Shown piece after piece: positions 44,470-53,438 of a DNA stretch of 64,000 nt. How positions within the stretch are numbered: the stretch's first letter is position 1; the number at the start of each line of letters is the position of its first letter. The stretch is from Maridesulfovibrio sp. GTDB taxonomy: Bacteria; Desulfobacterota; Desulfovibrionia; Desulfovibrionales; Desulfovibrionaceae. The DNA lies in NCBI RefSeq assembly GCF_963676065.1, contig NZ_OY780933.1, positions 3,738,501-3,802,500 of the forward strand. Reading direction: 5' to 3'. Both the position numbers and the translations under genes were made by a program. The notes under the pieces were generated by a model. It did no database searches and was not told where the DNA came from. It worked only from the letters and a program-made list of their open reading frames with translations.

Positions 44470-45810
44470 ATGACGAAACAGAACGATCATCCGACAGTGA
44501 AACGTTATAATGAGAAAAAGGCTTCTAATGCGACCAACGCTACCATTCCCAGATTGAGCGCAGTCGAGCTGCGCACGATGTGCCTTGAATTCGGAGCAGA
44601 TGACGTGGGGATTGTCGAAATTGACCGCCCAGCGTTAGCCGGGGAAAAAGAAGATATCCTTACTATGTTTCCTTGGGCAAAATCTCTCGTCTGTTTTGTG
44701 GGACGAATCAACCGAGAAAACCTGAGAAGTCCTGCCCGCTCCATAGCAAGTCTCGAACTGCAACAGGCGGAGGAGCGCCTGAACCATACGGCCCAAACGT
44801 TAGCGGCTGCGCTTGAGCGCAAAGGTATCCGGGCCACAACTCCGGCAGTCGGTTTCCCGATGGAAACCGATCAGTGGCTTGGCAAGATGCATGTGGTGTC
44901 GCATAAACTCGTGGCCGTTGCCGCCGGACTCGGGATGATGGGCCTGCACCGAAACGTCATTCATCCGGTGTTTGGAAGTTTTGTTCTGCTGAATACTGTG
45001 ATTATCGATGCCGAAGTAGACGAGTACAGCATTCCGCTGGATTACAACCCTTGCATTGAATGCAAACTATGCTCGGTGGCTTGCCCGACTGGCGCCATAG
45101 GCCAGGACGGAGTGTTTAACTCCATTAACTGTCTAACGCACACCTATCGCGAATTGATTGGCGGATTCACGGATTGGGTCGAGAATATAGCGGACAGTAA
45201 AAATTCAAGAGACTACAGAAGTAGAGTAAGCGACGCCGAAACTGTTTCGAGGTGGCAGAGCCTTGCCTATGGACCATGCTATAAATCCGTTTATTGCATG
45301 GCTGTCTGCCCTGCGGGTGACGAGGTTATTCCGCAGTATCTTGAAGACAAGAAACAATTTATCGCGGATGTGGTGAAGCCGCTGCAGCAAAAGACGGAGA
45401 CGGTCTACGTCCTCCCTGGCTCCGATGCCGAAAGCCATGTGCAGAAAAGGTTCCCACATAAAATAATAAAGCGGGTGGGCAACGGCATCAGAGTGCCCTC
45501 CATAGCCGCCTTCATCGAATCCATGCCGCGAGCCTTTCAACGTCACAACTCGGCAGGACTTGCCGCAACGTATCATTTTTCTTTCACCGGAACTGAGCAG
45601 GTTGAGGTAACAGTGACAATTAAAGACAAAACAATCATAGTTCAACAAGGGCACATTGGCGTTCCGGATGTACGGATGCATGCAGATGCAAAAGCCTGGT
45701 TGCGGGTGCTTCATAAAGATACGTCTATACTCAAGGAGATAGTTTTCCGAAGAATTCGCATCAAAGGGCCGTTGAAATTATTCAAGGCGTTCGGAAACTG
45801 TTTTGCTTAG
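44470..45810 (+). CDS. QueG-like Fe-S protein fused to an SCP2-like domain
   Basis: A 446-residue protein with ferredoxin-type motifs CIECKLCSVACPTG near 195 and CYKSVYCMAVCP near 270. The N-terminal domain (about 20-330) resembles the epoxyqueuosine reductase/QueG family. The C-terminal part (about 345-435) 'FSFTGTEQVEVTVTIKDKTI' with 'DVRMHADAKAWLRVLHKD' fits an SCP2 sterol carrier domain. QueG acts on tRNA with cobalamin; this fusion suggests another hydrophobic substrate. AAAGGAGG precedes the ATG at 44470. It follows the RND pump by 130 bases. Confidence 0.8.
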   Translation: MTKQNDHPTVKRYNEKKASNATNATIPRLSAVELRTMCLEFGADDVGIVEIDRPALAGEKEDILTMFPWAKSLVCFVGRINRENLRSPARSIASLELQQAEERLNHTAQTLAAALERKGIRATTPAVGFPMETDQWLGKMHVVSHKLVAVAAGLGMMGLHRNVIHPVFGSFVLLNTVIIDAEVDEYSIPLDYNPCIECKLCSVACPTGAIGQDGVFNSINCLTHTYRELIGGFTDWVENIADSKNSRDYRSRVSDAETVSRWQSLAYGPCYKSVYCMAVCPAGDEVIPQYLEDKKQFIADVVKPLQQKTETVYVLPGSDAESHVQKRFPHKIIKRVGNGIRVPSIAAFIESMPRAFQRHNSAGLAATYHFSFTGTEQVEVTVTIKDKTIIVQQGHIGVPDVRMHADAKAWLRVLHKDTSILKEIVFRRIRIKGPLKLFKAFGNCFA

Positions 45811-45890
45811 ACCGTGCTTCAAATTAGTTGATCATAGACGTTTGTAATGTGCGCAACATTTTTGACTGATGAACGGGCACGGTTTTTTTA
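45811..45890 (+). terminator. Possible terminator with a long loop
   Basis: ACCGTGC (45811-45817) and GCACGGT (45877-45883) followed by seven T. The loop of about 60 bases makes it weak. Confidence 0.4.
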
Positions 45891-45900
45891 GAGCAGAATA

Positions 45901-46029
45901 TTAGGCAAGCATGGAGTGCCTCAAAAAGCAATTGCTGCGCTTGCTAGAAAGCTTGTGGCTTTGCTTTGGAATCTTAGCCGATTTGCCAGTAACGGCCTAA
46001 CGGTTCGCGAGAGGGCTTTGGTTGCATAG
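45901..46029 (+). pseudogene. C-terminal remnant of an IS110-type transposase
   Basis: The frame LGKHGVPQKAIAALARKLVA continues LLWNLSRFASNGLTVRERALVA and stops. The 'K.AIAALARKL..LLW' pattern is the C-terminal end of IS110/IS116 (Transposase_20) proteins. No start, catalytic DEDD domain or ends were found. Confidence 0.55.
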
Positions 46030-46408
46030 ACAACGAACTAAAATAGCGACCCTAAATTGACTTGGTACCGAATCGGAGCTCGGTGCCTTTGTAGACCATC
46101 TGTAATAATGGATCGCAATTAATTACCATCAGAATTTCTCCCTCAATTTCATATTGTTAAATAATCATGAAAATTGAAGGTTATCTTGATTGGTTTGATT
46201 TGGTCACTGGAGGATTTGTTTTTTTTATGATTCTGTGGATCCGATGGAGATGTGGCTTGGTAGAAATGTTTTGAGATCGTTCCAAATGAATTAGAATAAG
46301 TTTCCTATGTAATAAATTTCAATGCCTGTAGTTGCCCCAATTTCACGATACGTTAGCTTGCCAAAACCAAACAACATAGCTAATTATTTTTATAAAAAAA
46401 GGAAGACA
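46030..46408. other. AT-rich gap, no gene seen
   Basis: About 380 bases between the IS110 remnant and the binding protein gene. It holds the promoter of that gene. No gene is supported. Confidence 0.3.
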
Positions 46409-47272
46409 ATGGCACAACGAATCTTTATTTTAGTTATACTCATCTTACCAGTTTCAGGTTTTTGCGCTGACCACGAAATCAACTGGTATCATGCTAATTT
46501 CCCTCCAATGGTAATTGAGAAAGGAGATTTAAAAGGCAAAGGGTTCGGAGAAAAATTTGAAAAAGCACTGCAACAGAAACTTGCAAATTATAAACACTAT
46601 GTCTATAGCGCTAACTATCATAGAATTATTAAACAAATAAAAGACTCTAACAGCTGCTGCATTGCACTATTAAAAACTCCTGAACGTGAAAAATTTATAA
46701 AATTCAGTAAACCAGTATTGGTATCTTTTCCTGTAGGAGTTTGCATACTTGAAAGCCGTCTCCCTGAATTCATGCCTTATATAGACAAATCCGGCAAGAT
46801 ATCCATAACAAAACTATTTAAAATTTCAAATATGAAGCTTGGTATTTCAGCAGGTCGTAGTTACACAGCAACAGTGGACAAAATCATAAAGAACAATCCT
46901 GATTCAACTCACATAATTACTCAATATGACAATAATATTGCATGGGAATCAATCATCGACATGATGGACAGAGAACGTGTCGATTATATTATTGAATATC
47001 CTCACTTGCTGACATGGACACAAAACAAGCACAATATAAAAAGTCGCCTGAAGTACATCCCTATCAAAGAAATCGGGCCGTTTTTATTGACATATGTAGG
47101 ATGTTCTAAAAACGAATGGGGTGAGAAAGTTATCAGCCAAATAGACCAAATTCTCAAAGGCAAGTGCAGGAAACAATGCAATCAGGACTATCGCAGCTAC
47201 CTAGCCCCTGATGAAAAAATAAGACACAGCAAATTGGTGCAACAAATGTTTCCTACAGAGTTAACTGATTAA
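46409..47272 (+). CDS. Periplasmic solute-binding-like protein
   Basis: A 287-residue protein with a signal peptide cleavable after FCA and an SBP_bac_3-like fold ('INWYHANFPPMVIEKGDLKGKGFGEK'). Length and 'GIGEKF..ALQ..L' composition fit the bacterial TIGR02285-type family. AGGAAG precedes the ATG; a 29-codon longer frame lacks a signal peptide. No ABC genes are near. It may be a receptor for a two-component or chemotaxis protein. Convergent with the next gene. Confidence 0.75.
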   Translation: MAQRIFILVILILPVSGFCADHEINWYHANFPPMVIEKGDLKGKGFGEKFEKALQQKLANYKHYVYSANYHRIIKQIKDSNSCCIALLKTPEREKFIKFSKPVLVSFPVGVCILESRLPEFMPYIDKSGKISITKLFKISNMKLGISAGRSYTATVDKIIKNNPDSTHIITQYDNNIAWESIIDMMDRERVDYIIEYPHLLTWTQNKHNIKSRLKYIPIKEIGPFLLTYVGCSKNEWGEKVISQIDQILKGKCRKQCNQDYRSYLAPDEKIRHSKLVQQMFPTELTD

Positions 47273-47325
47273 CATATATTTCATAGGAGGCTGATGAATC
47301 TGTTTTCATGTGTAAAAACAATTAA

Positions 47326-48126
47326 TTACTGGACATAACGTAACATAATCTGCTTGAAGGTGCCATCGACCTTCATTTGTTTCAATGCACTGTTAACTTT
47401 TATGAACACTTCTGATTTCGTTTTACGCGAAAATGCGAGATATGATTCTGATTTGGAATAGACCAGCGGCAGTCCTGTTTCAGTGGACAAAACAGGCTCA
47501 ACTTCATCAAGTAAATGTTTATCGTTCAAAATCTTTAATACAGGATAGTAATCTGCAAAAAAGAAATCAATTCTTCCATAAAGAAGCTTTTGAACATTCA
47601 AGTCAAAATCGCTGGCGACTTCAATTCTTTTGAACTTCTTCTCCTTTAATGCCTGATCCACTTTTTCGCCATAAGAATAATCACGCCCCACCCCAGCGAT
47701 ATACTTCTCAGCTCCTGAAAAATTCAAATCAAAATAAACATCATCCCCCTTGCGACGGATTGCGACAACCTTTTCCTGAAGCAATGAAGTATCTGTATAA
47801 CGGAGAAATTTCTTACGCTCTTCTGTGTGATAGGCATGAAAAATTGCATCAGCATCACCGCTCCTAACCAACGCTAATGCCCTTATCCAAGGGACTATGT
47901 AAATATCCGCACTATAGCCTGAACGTCTCACAGCTTCTTCAACCATTTCGACAAGAAAACCGGCAGGACTGCCATTTTCCATATACGCCTGTGGAGCATT
48001 ATTAAGAGTCACAATACAAAGGCTTTTCGCATGCACACAACATGTGAAGATAAAAAACAAAAATATTGTCAATAAACATATTCTGAACACTCTCGACTTC
48101 CAACAGCCTTTGATTAATATTGCCAC
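47326..48126 (-). CDS. Periplasmic solute-binding protein, SBP_bac_3
   Basis: A 266-residue protein with a basic N-terminus, a hydrophobic helix (about 13-32) and cleavage after VHA. The mature part starts 'SLCIVTLNNAPQAYMENGSPAGFLVEMVEEAV', the usual amino acid binding-protein opening. The start is a GTG (48124-48126). No permease or ATPase is adjacent. A decayed copy of its 5' end is at 49140-49210. Confidence 0.75.
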   Translation of the reverse strand: MAILIKGCWKSRVFRICLLTIFLFFIFTCCVHAKSLCIVTLNNAPQAYMENGSPAGFLVEMVEEAVRRSGYSADIYIVPWIRALALVRSGDADAIFHAYHTEERKKFLRYTDTSLLQEKVVAIRRKGDDVYFDLNFSGAEKYIAGVGRDYSYGEKVDQALKEKKFKRIEVASDFDLNVQKLLYGRIDFFFADYYPVLKILNDKHLLDEVEPVLSTETGLPLVYSKSESYLAFSRKTKSEVFIKVNSALKQMKVDGTFKQIMLRYVQ

Positions 48127-48175
48127 ATATTAATGAGTAAGACAACGGAATCAGCATTCTAATATGGATAAATAC
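48065..48175. repeat. Direct repeat, copy 1
   Basis: The segment around the start of the binding-protein gene and its upstream region is repeated at 49149-49251 with some substitutions and short deletions (shared: ATTGTCAA..AACA, CTCGAC, TCCAACAG, AATATTGCCACA, GAGTAAGACAACGGAAT, TCTAATATGGATAAATAC). Confidence 0.85.
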
Positions 48176-48229
48176 AATCATGTCCGGAAAACTAGCCAAC
48201 GCCAACAACGGATAAGTTTCATTGATCTT

Positions 48230-48536
48230 TTACATTTCATCAGGAGGTTCAAAGAAGTCCTCAATGTCAGTGCGTTTAAAAACGTTCAGTTGGATCAGCT
48301 GAAGCATTTCTTGAAGCGACCATCCTATCTTGGATTTGAATTTCAGAAACGCAACCAGCAGATATGTGATCATAGCTACGTAAATTTGTGATTGAACGGC
48401 GATTTTTGTGGTGCCTACAAATCGTTTTATTTTGAGGTATTGCTTGATTAATCGGAAAAATATTTCGTCCTGCCAATGCTCTTTATAAATTTCAGCAATG
48501 GTTCGAGCAAACAGGTTAAAGAGGTTGGTTAGTTGT
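48230..48536 (-). pseudogene. C-terminal remnant of an IS4-family transposase
   Basis: The minus-strand frame LTNLFNLFARTIAEIYKEHW runs on with 'QDEIFFRLIKQYLKIKRFVGT', 'IYVAMITYLLVAFLKFKSK' and 'WSLQEMLQLIQLN', ending at the stop 48230-48232. 'A..IAEIYK.HWQ.E.FF..IKQ.LKIK.F.GT' is the C-terminal part of IS4 transposases of the DUF4372-type group. The N-terminal two thirds and both ends are missing. Confidence 0.75.
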
Positions 48537-48557
48537 TAAAATATTATGAAATGCATG

Positions 48558-48962
48558 TCATTTCACAACTTCCACAACACCAGGAAACCGTTGTTGACAA
48601 TTTAAACGTTCAAAAGCTTGCTCTTTATCCTTGTCGGCGATTTGATCAGCTTTACCAACCCCATACCCTTTAATAAAAACAAGGGCGTTAAATGCCCAGG
48701 AAGTCCCATCATCCAGCTTTTTAAGCTTTTTGTTTAACAAGAAATTCAGCTTTAAATGATCAACTTTATACCCCAAAGATTTCGCCAAGGCAGCACAGGT
48801 CATAAGATCAACAATATCTTCATCTTGCTGCGCTTCTTTAATTAGACCCATAAGGCCGAACATTCCTGTTCCACCACGCAGTGCAATTACGTGAGTGACA
48901 GCAAAATAGCTGATGATTGATCCTAGTAAAATTCCAACGAGAAAAATAATAAACAGTTTCAT
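48558..48962 (-). CDS. Membrane-anchored small protein, unknown
   Basis: A 134-residue protein starting MKLFIIFLVGILLGSIISYFAV, an N-terminal anchor or signal helix (3-25), then a mixed charged region without obvious motifs. It lies between the IS4 remnant and a decayed gene duplicate, and reads toward the IS. The ribosome site is poor (AGAG). I do not recognise it. Confidence 0.5.
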   Translation of the reverse strand: MKLFIIFLVGILLGSIISYFAVTHVIALRGGTGMFGLMGLIKEAQQDEDIVDLMTCAALAKSLGYKVDHLKLNFLLNKKLKKLDDGTSWAFNALVFIKGYGVGKADQIADKDKEQAFERLNCQQRFPGVVEVVK

Positions 48963-49139
48963 CTAAAATCTCTTTTGTGGTATTATGACGAGATATATTT
49001 TGGTATATTGAACCACTCAAATATAAATTACGCAAAGCTCAGTAGTAATCATTTTCCCGGTTTGCGCACTAGTCCATCTCTTTTCTAAGTATTAACAATC
49101 AAGCTAACTCATCTTTAGCTCATTAGTCTATGATGATTC
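48963..49139. other. AT-rich gap, no gene seen
   Basis: Upstream region of the 134-residue gene; a possible -10 lies near 48985 (TATATT). No other feature supported. Confidence 0.3.
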
Positions 49140-49210
49140 AGACAAAAGATTGTCAAAAAACATGTGCTAAACAATCTCGACCTCCAACAGAATTTATTCA
49201 ATATTGCCAC
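49140..49210 (-). pseudogene. Decayed 5' fragment of a solute-binding-protein gene
   Basis: The frame from GTG 49208-49210 gives VAILNKFCWRSRLFSTCFLT, matching MAILIKGCWKSRVFRICLLT of the gene at 47326-48126. Homology stops after about 24 codons. It is the 5' end of a duplicated copy. Confidence 0.75.
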
Positions 49211-49251
49211 ACGTTAGAGTAAGACAACGGAATTCTAATATGGATAAATAC
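49149..49251. repeat. Direct repeat, copy 2
   Basis: Second copy of the segment at 48065-48175, slightly shorter. It includes the 5' fragment of the duplicated gene and its promoter region. Confidence 0.85.
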
Positions 49252-49558
49252 TATTCAATTAACAGTGCACCTAAAACCATAAGCAAATAATTCTGGACCT
49301 TCCGGTCCAGATATGGTAAAAATATTTTCATACTTAGAATAACCCCAACAAGAGCAGATGGACTCTGTGGGAAGACATAAAACACAGTATGAATATGCTC
49401 GACCTTTTGTTATGATCCTCCCTAGCCAAAAAGTAATGGTCCGCGCAAGCGCTCACAAAACGGTACGAAGATCTCAACTTAGCTCTTTCCAATCTGGATA
49501 AATTTTTTTTAACCAATTATGGACCGAACAGTCCTAAAACATTAAGAGGAGTAATACA
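49252..49558. other. Gap with a short hairpin, otherwise empty
   Basis: About 300 bases; contains the 8-base hairpin TCTGGACC / GGTCCAGA at 49292-49311. No supportable gene. Confidence 0.35.
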
Positions 49559-50335
49559 ATGAAATTCCAACAAATTCGTAATGCAACTGTTATCATTGAA
49601 TACGCAAACACACGTTTCCTAATAGATCCAATGTTATCCGCAAAAGAATCTTTTCCCGGTTTTCCGGGGACAGTTAATAATGAATTGTCGAATCCGCTAG
49701 TCGAGCTGCCGCTCCCGATCAGTGAATTGCTTAAAGTAGATGCGGTTATCCTGACACATACACACTTAGACCATTGGGATGAGACAGCGAAAAATACCAT
49801 TCCAAAAGAAATGCCGATCTTTGTCCAAAATGAACAGGATCGGGCAGAGGTTGAGCAGGACGGATTCACCAACATACAAATATTGGGACAGGAAACTGAA
49901 TTCAAAGGAATCCGAATGACAAAGACCTCCGGACAGCATGGCAGCGATAAAATCATGACTGAATTCGGCCAACTCCTCGGGAGCGTATGCGGAATTGTGT
50001 TTATGCATCCAACGGAAAAAACCGTATATTTGGCCGGCGACACAATCTGGAACCGATTCGTCGACGACTCTATCAAAAAACATTCTCCGGACATCATCAT
50101 CCTCAACAGCGGTGATGCGCAGATTATCGGATTGGGCTCCATCATTATGGGCAAGCAGGACGTTCTCAAGGTCCATGAAGCAGCACCGGATGCCACCATA
50201 ATTGCGACTCATATGGAAGCGGTCAATCACGCAACACTATCAAGAAATGAATTACGCGAATTCACAGTTGAAAATGAATTTGAAGAAATGGTTTTAATAC
50301 CTCAAGACGGTGAAACATTAACGCTCAATTCATAG
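49559..50335 (+). CDS. MBL-fold metal-dependent hydrolase
   Basis: A 258-residue metallo-beta-lactamase-fold protein. The metal-binding motif HTHLDHWD is at about 66-73, with further His/Asp in TSGQHGS, AGDTIWN and THMEAVNH. Similar to UlaG/RomA-like proteins with broad hydrolase roles. GAGGAG precedes the ATG. Next gene on the same strand is a radical SAM protein 30 bases downstream. Function unknown beyond the fold. Confidence 0.88.
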   Translation: MKFQQIRNATVIIEYANTRFLIDPMLSAKESFPGFPGTVNNELSNPLVELPLPISELLKVDAVILTHTHLDHWDETAKNTIPKEMPIFVQNEQDRAEVEQDGFTNIQILGQETEFKGIRMTKTSGQHGSDKIMTEFGQLLGSVCGIVFMHPTEKTVYLAGDTIWNRFVDDSIKKHSPDIIILNSGDAQIIGLGSIIMGKQDVLKVHEAAPDATIIATHMEAVNHATLSRNELREFTVENEFEEMVLIPQDGETLTLNS

Positions 50336-50365
50336 ACACAGTGACGGACTTCAACCTCAAAGCAA

Positions 50366-51256
50366 ATGACTCCTGTCACAACAAAAAAGAATATGAAGAA
50401 AATACGACTTGCAGAAATGGAAGCAAAGACGCTTATCCAGAAATCAAATATTCCCTCAATTGATTACGTTATCAATCCATACACAGGTTGTATGCTCGCC
50501 TGCGCATACTGCTACGCCAGTTTCATGGGACGGTTGGTGGCAGAACCGGTAAAGGAATGGGGCAATTATGTTTACGTCAAAAAAAACGCTATTGCTCTGG
50601 CCGAAAAAGAATTGAACAAAATGTCTGAAAGCAAACGGCAGGGAACAATTCTCATCAGCTCTGTAACAGACCCTTACCAGCATCCCGAAAAAAAATACCA
50701 GATCACGCGAGGTATTCTGAAACTGCTTGCAGACATGCAATACCCCGGAACAATAAAAATACTGACGAAATCCTCTTTGGTGACACGCGACATTGATCTT
50801 TTGACCACCCTGCCCAAGCCTGATGTTGGAATGACTGTCACCACCACCGAGGATGAAATCAGCCGCTGGCTGGAAGTACGCGCTCCGGCAGCCTCACAAC
50901 GATTGGAAACACTAGAAGAATTGAGCTTGGCCGGAATCAAGCCATTTGCGTTTGTCGGCCCTCTGCTACCCCATTTTGCAACCTCCCCGGAAAAACTGGA
51001 TAAACTGTTCGGCCGTCTGGCGGACGCAGGTGTTCAGGAAGTTTACATGGAACATATCAATCTAAAACGTTATATTTGTGAAAGAATGACACCAGTCCTG
51101 TCAACAAAATCCGCAGCCGTTCAGCAGGCATACGTTAAGGCTCGAACTCAAGAGCATAGGGACAGGCTGGATGAAATTGTCGGGCAGTTGCTTATAAAGC
51201 ATGGCTTGAAATTGCGATTTGAAGAGGTCGTTTACCACGACAAATTCAAAAAATAA
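50366..51256 (+). CDS. Radical SAM protein, SPL-like
   Basis: A 296-residue radical SAM enzyme with CMLACAYCYA (C42, C46, C49). The overall pattern ('DYVINPYTGCMLACAYCYASFMG', 'GTILISSVTDPYQHPEKKY', 'TRGILKLLAD', 'TLEELSLAGI') fits the spore photolyase-like Rv2578c group, which lacks the DNA-repair partner. It lies 30 bases after the MBL gene, so they are probably co-transcribed. Substrate unknown. The start could also be the Met at codon 10. Confidence 0.85.
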   Translation: MTPVTTKKNMKKIRLAEMEAKTLIQKSNIPSIDYVINPYTGCMLACAYCYASFMGRLVAEPVKEWGNYVYVKKNAIALAEKELNKMSESKRQGTILISSVTDPYQHPEKKYQITRGILKLLADMQYPGTIKILTKSSLVTRDIDLLTTLPKPDVGMTVTTTEDEISRWLEVRAPAASQRLETLEELSLAGIKPFAFVGPLLPHFATSPEKLDKLFGRLADAGVQEVYMEHINLKRYICERMTPVLSTKSAAVQQAYVKARTQEHRDRLDEIVGQLLIKHGLKLRFEEVVYHDKFKK

Positions 51257-51377
51257 TCAGCTGCTGCGGCTCCATTGGAAATTTTCCCATTTTTTTCAGA
51301 GATAATAAAATATTACTCCGGTTGATTCGTTAAAGAAATAAGAGGCGCGCCGTAAACTAATCCAAATGGAGTAAACA

Positions 51378-51719
51378 ATGAAATCAAGTTTGACAAAAGT
51401 CATATTAAAAGTTCTAGCGGCTATCGGGCTCTTCGGGCTGTTAACCATGTGGCTGTGGAACATGCTCCTGCCCGACATATTCGGACTGCCTGAAATATCC
51501 CTGTTCCAGAGCATCGGCCTCTTGGTTTTGACCAGATTGCTGTTCGGCGGATTCGGGGTACTCAGGGATATGGGCCATTTCATGGCCCGCAAGGAAAGAC
51601 AGGCAATCTTTGCGAGCTGGCATTCCATGACTCCCGAACAAAGGGCTGAATTCATAGCCAGAGCACGTTCACGCGGTGGGAAAAAGTTATTCGCCAACGC
51701 CGAAAATGCCGAAGAATAG
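51378..51719 (+). CDS. Small membrane protein paired with an ECF sigma factor
   Basis: A 113-residue protein with two membrane helices (about 9-30 and 43-62; 'MWLWNMLLPDIFGLPEISLFQSIGLLVLTRLLFGG') and a charged C-terminus. Proteins with this 'W.MLLP.IFGL..I.....GL..L.R.LFGGF' pattern commonly sit before an ECF sigma gene and are thought to act as anti-sigma-like partners. The following gene starts 9 bases after this stop. A Glu/Arg-rich C-tail (MTPEQRAEFIARARSRGG) may contact the sigma factor. Confidence 0.75.
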   Translation: MKSSLTKVILKVLAAIGLFGLLTMWLWNMLLPDIFGLPEISLFQSIGLLVLTRLLFGGFGVLRDMGHFMARKERQAIFASWHSMTPEQRAEFIARARSRGGKKLFANAENAEE

Positions 51720-51728
51720 TATTTCGAT

Positions 51729-52283
51729 ATGAGCAACCTGTCCTCATTGTTTAAAAGAGACGTTTTTCAAAAACGCTATCAACAATTACAAGTTTTTCTG
51801 CGAAAACGCCTGCAACCCGAGGATGCGGAAGATGTCATTCAAACCGCATTTTATAAACTGGTCAAAGCAGATCAGGATCTACTCTCGCCGGACTGGATTC
51901 TCGCATGGCTTTACCGGGTTGCGAGCAATGAAAGTATTGATCTGTTACGCAAAAACAAACCGATACCTTTTGCAGACCACCTTTCGCAGGAACAACACGA
52001 GTTTTTTGATGATACTCTGGCAATGATGCTTGCATCTGATGACAACCCGGAAAATGAAATGTTGCGCGATTTATTCTGGACTGAATTCGAAGCGACACTC
52101 AACGAACTGCCTCAGGAACAAAGACAGGCTTTCGAGCAAACCGAACTGCTCGGTAATTCATTCAAAAAACTTTCTGAAGAAACGGGGGTACCCGTTAACA
52201 CTTTGATTTCCCGCAAACGCTACGCAGTGTTGCGGCTAAGAGAGCGCCTTGAAAAATGGCGTCAAGAAATTCTTAACTCATAA
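51729..52283 (+). CDS. ECF-type RNA polymerase sigma factor
   Basis: A 184-residue sigma-70 ECF protein: region 2 ('KRLQPEDAEDVIQTAFYKLVKADQDLL') and region 4 ('LPQEQRQAFEQTELLGNSFKKLSEETGVPVNTLISRKRYAV'). It follows the small membrane protein by 9 bases and precedes a double rhodanese by 16, so the three genes form an operon. It differs from the ECF at 30537 in sequence. Confidence 0.9.
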   Translation: MSNLSSLFKRDVFQKRYQQLQVFLRKRLQPEDAEDVIQTAFYKLVKADQDLLSPDWILAWLYRVASNESIDLLRKNKPIPFADHLSQEQHEFFDDTLAMMLASDDNPENEMLRDLFWTEFEATLNELPQEQRQAFEQTELLGNSFKKLSEETGVPVNTLISRKRYAVLRLRERLEKWRQEILNS

Positions 52284-52299
52284 AATAAAGAGATAATAC

Positions 52300-53250
52300 A
52301 TGTCCTTTAACATTAAAATATTCATTTTTATTACCATTATGATAATGACCTTTGCCGTACCGTCTTTTGCTGCCGAAGAGACATTGCAGGAACAGATTCT
52401 GCGAATCAGTCGAAATGCCCTTAAGGTTCCGCACACTTTTACCGCAGCAAGTTTGCATGAAGCCATTTCAACAAATGATCCGTCTTTGTATATTATCAGC
52501 CTGCAAAATGAAAAAGAATACGCCGAGGGGCATATTCCCGGAGCGATCCGCATTGATTTGGATCTTGCTAATCCTGCGGCAGCTCTTAAATTGCTGCCGC
52601 GCAACAAAACCATTATTGTAACAGACTCCAACGGACAGTTGAGTTGTCAGGCAACACTGTTTCTACGCCAGCTAGGTTATGACGCCAGAAATCTCCTGCT
52701 CGGGGTGTTCGGCTGGAATCCCGAGTACGTCGTAGCCAGTGCTCGGCCCCAAAATGCAGGATTACCTATAGGCAAGAACGAGACTCCATTGCCACCGACA
52801 AGGACTTTTTATTCTCAGCCTTCAGGTATGGACGATAACAAGCTGATACTGCAAAAAACAAAAGAATATGCTTTGCAGAAAAGACCTGTAATTATCAGCC
52901 CTCAAGCCGTAACTGAGATGAAAGGCAATGCCGTCATCATCAGTTTGCAGACTCCTGAAGATTATGCATACGGGCATATTGCCGGAGCGGTAAACATTCC
53001 TGCTCAGGATTTTATTAAAGGCAGCCCCAAATTACTCCAGCTGCCGAAAGATAAAAAAATCGTTGTTACCTGCTATATCGGCCATTACTCAAATATCGGA
53101 GCACTGCTTCTGAACCAATTGGGCTATGAAGCGTATAGTCTGGATTGGGGATTGACCGGCTGGAACCAGTCTGCGTTCGCGAAACCGCTGCCTCCTTTGC
53201 AGGCCAAAAATTCATTTCCTGTTGAACGTGGAGAACATTATAACAACTAG
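52300..53250 (+). CDS. Exported double rhodanese-domain protein
   Basis: A 316-residue protein with a signal peptide cleavable after SFA. Two rhodanese domains: residues about 45-155 and 200-300. The second has the active-site Cys loop VTCYIGHYS (near 250). In the first the matching loop is VTDSNGQLS, with Asp in place of Cys, so that domain is likely non-catalytic. Sulfur transfer or trafficking in the periplasm is the probable role. Third gene of the ECF operon. Confidence 0.88.
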   Translation: MSFNIKIFIFITIMIMTFAVPSFAAEETLQEQILRISRNALKVPHTFTAASLHEAISTNDPSLYIISLQNEKEYAEGHIPGAIRIDLDLANPAAALKLLPRNKTIIVTDSNGQLSCQATLFLRQLGYDARNLLLGVFGWNPEYVVASARPQNAGLPIGKNETPLPPTRTFYSQPSGMDDNKLILQKTKEYALQKRPVIISPQAVTEMKGNAVIISLQTPEDYAYGHIAGAVNIPAQDFIKGSPKLLQLPKDKKIVVTCYIGHYSNIGALLLNQLGYEAYSLDWGLTGWNQSAFAKPLPPLQAKNSFPVERGEHYNN

Positions 53251-53265
53251 CAGGTAAATATTAAT

Positions 53266-53298
53266 AGGGTTAACTCACAGAAGCGAGTTAACCCTTTT
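53266..53298 (+). terminator. Terminator of the rhodanese operon
   Basis: AGGGTTAACTC / GAGTTAACCCT with an 8-base loop followed by TTTATT, 16 bases past the stop. Confidence 0.85.
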
Positions 53299-53438
53299 AT
53301 TTTGTCATAACCTGCTAAGGATAGGACATTAAGCAGAACACGCCATGACATAAATCTATAATTTTAAAAACGTTCAGAGCAATTATCTGTGCTACTGAAA
53401 TGATTCTTCATAACTATAAAGAACAAACCGCTAAAAAT

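Noticed and set aside
49334..49516. 60-residue minus-strand frame
   Set aside because: No ribosome site, no family pattern; lies in decayed sequence.
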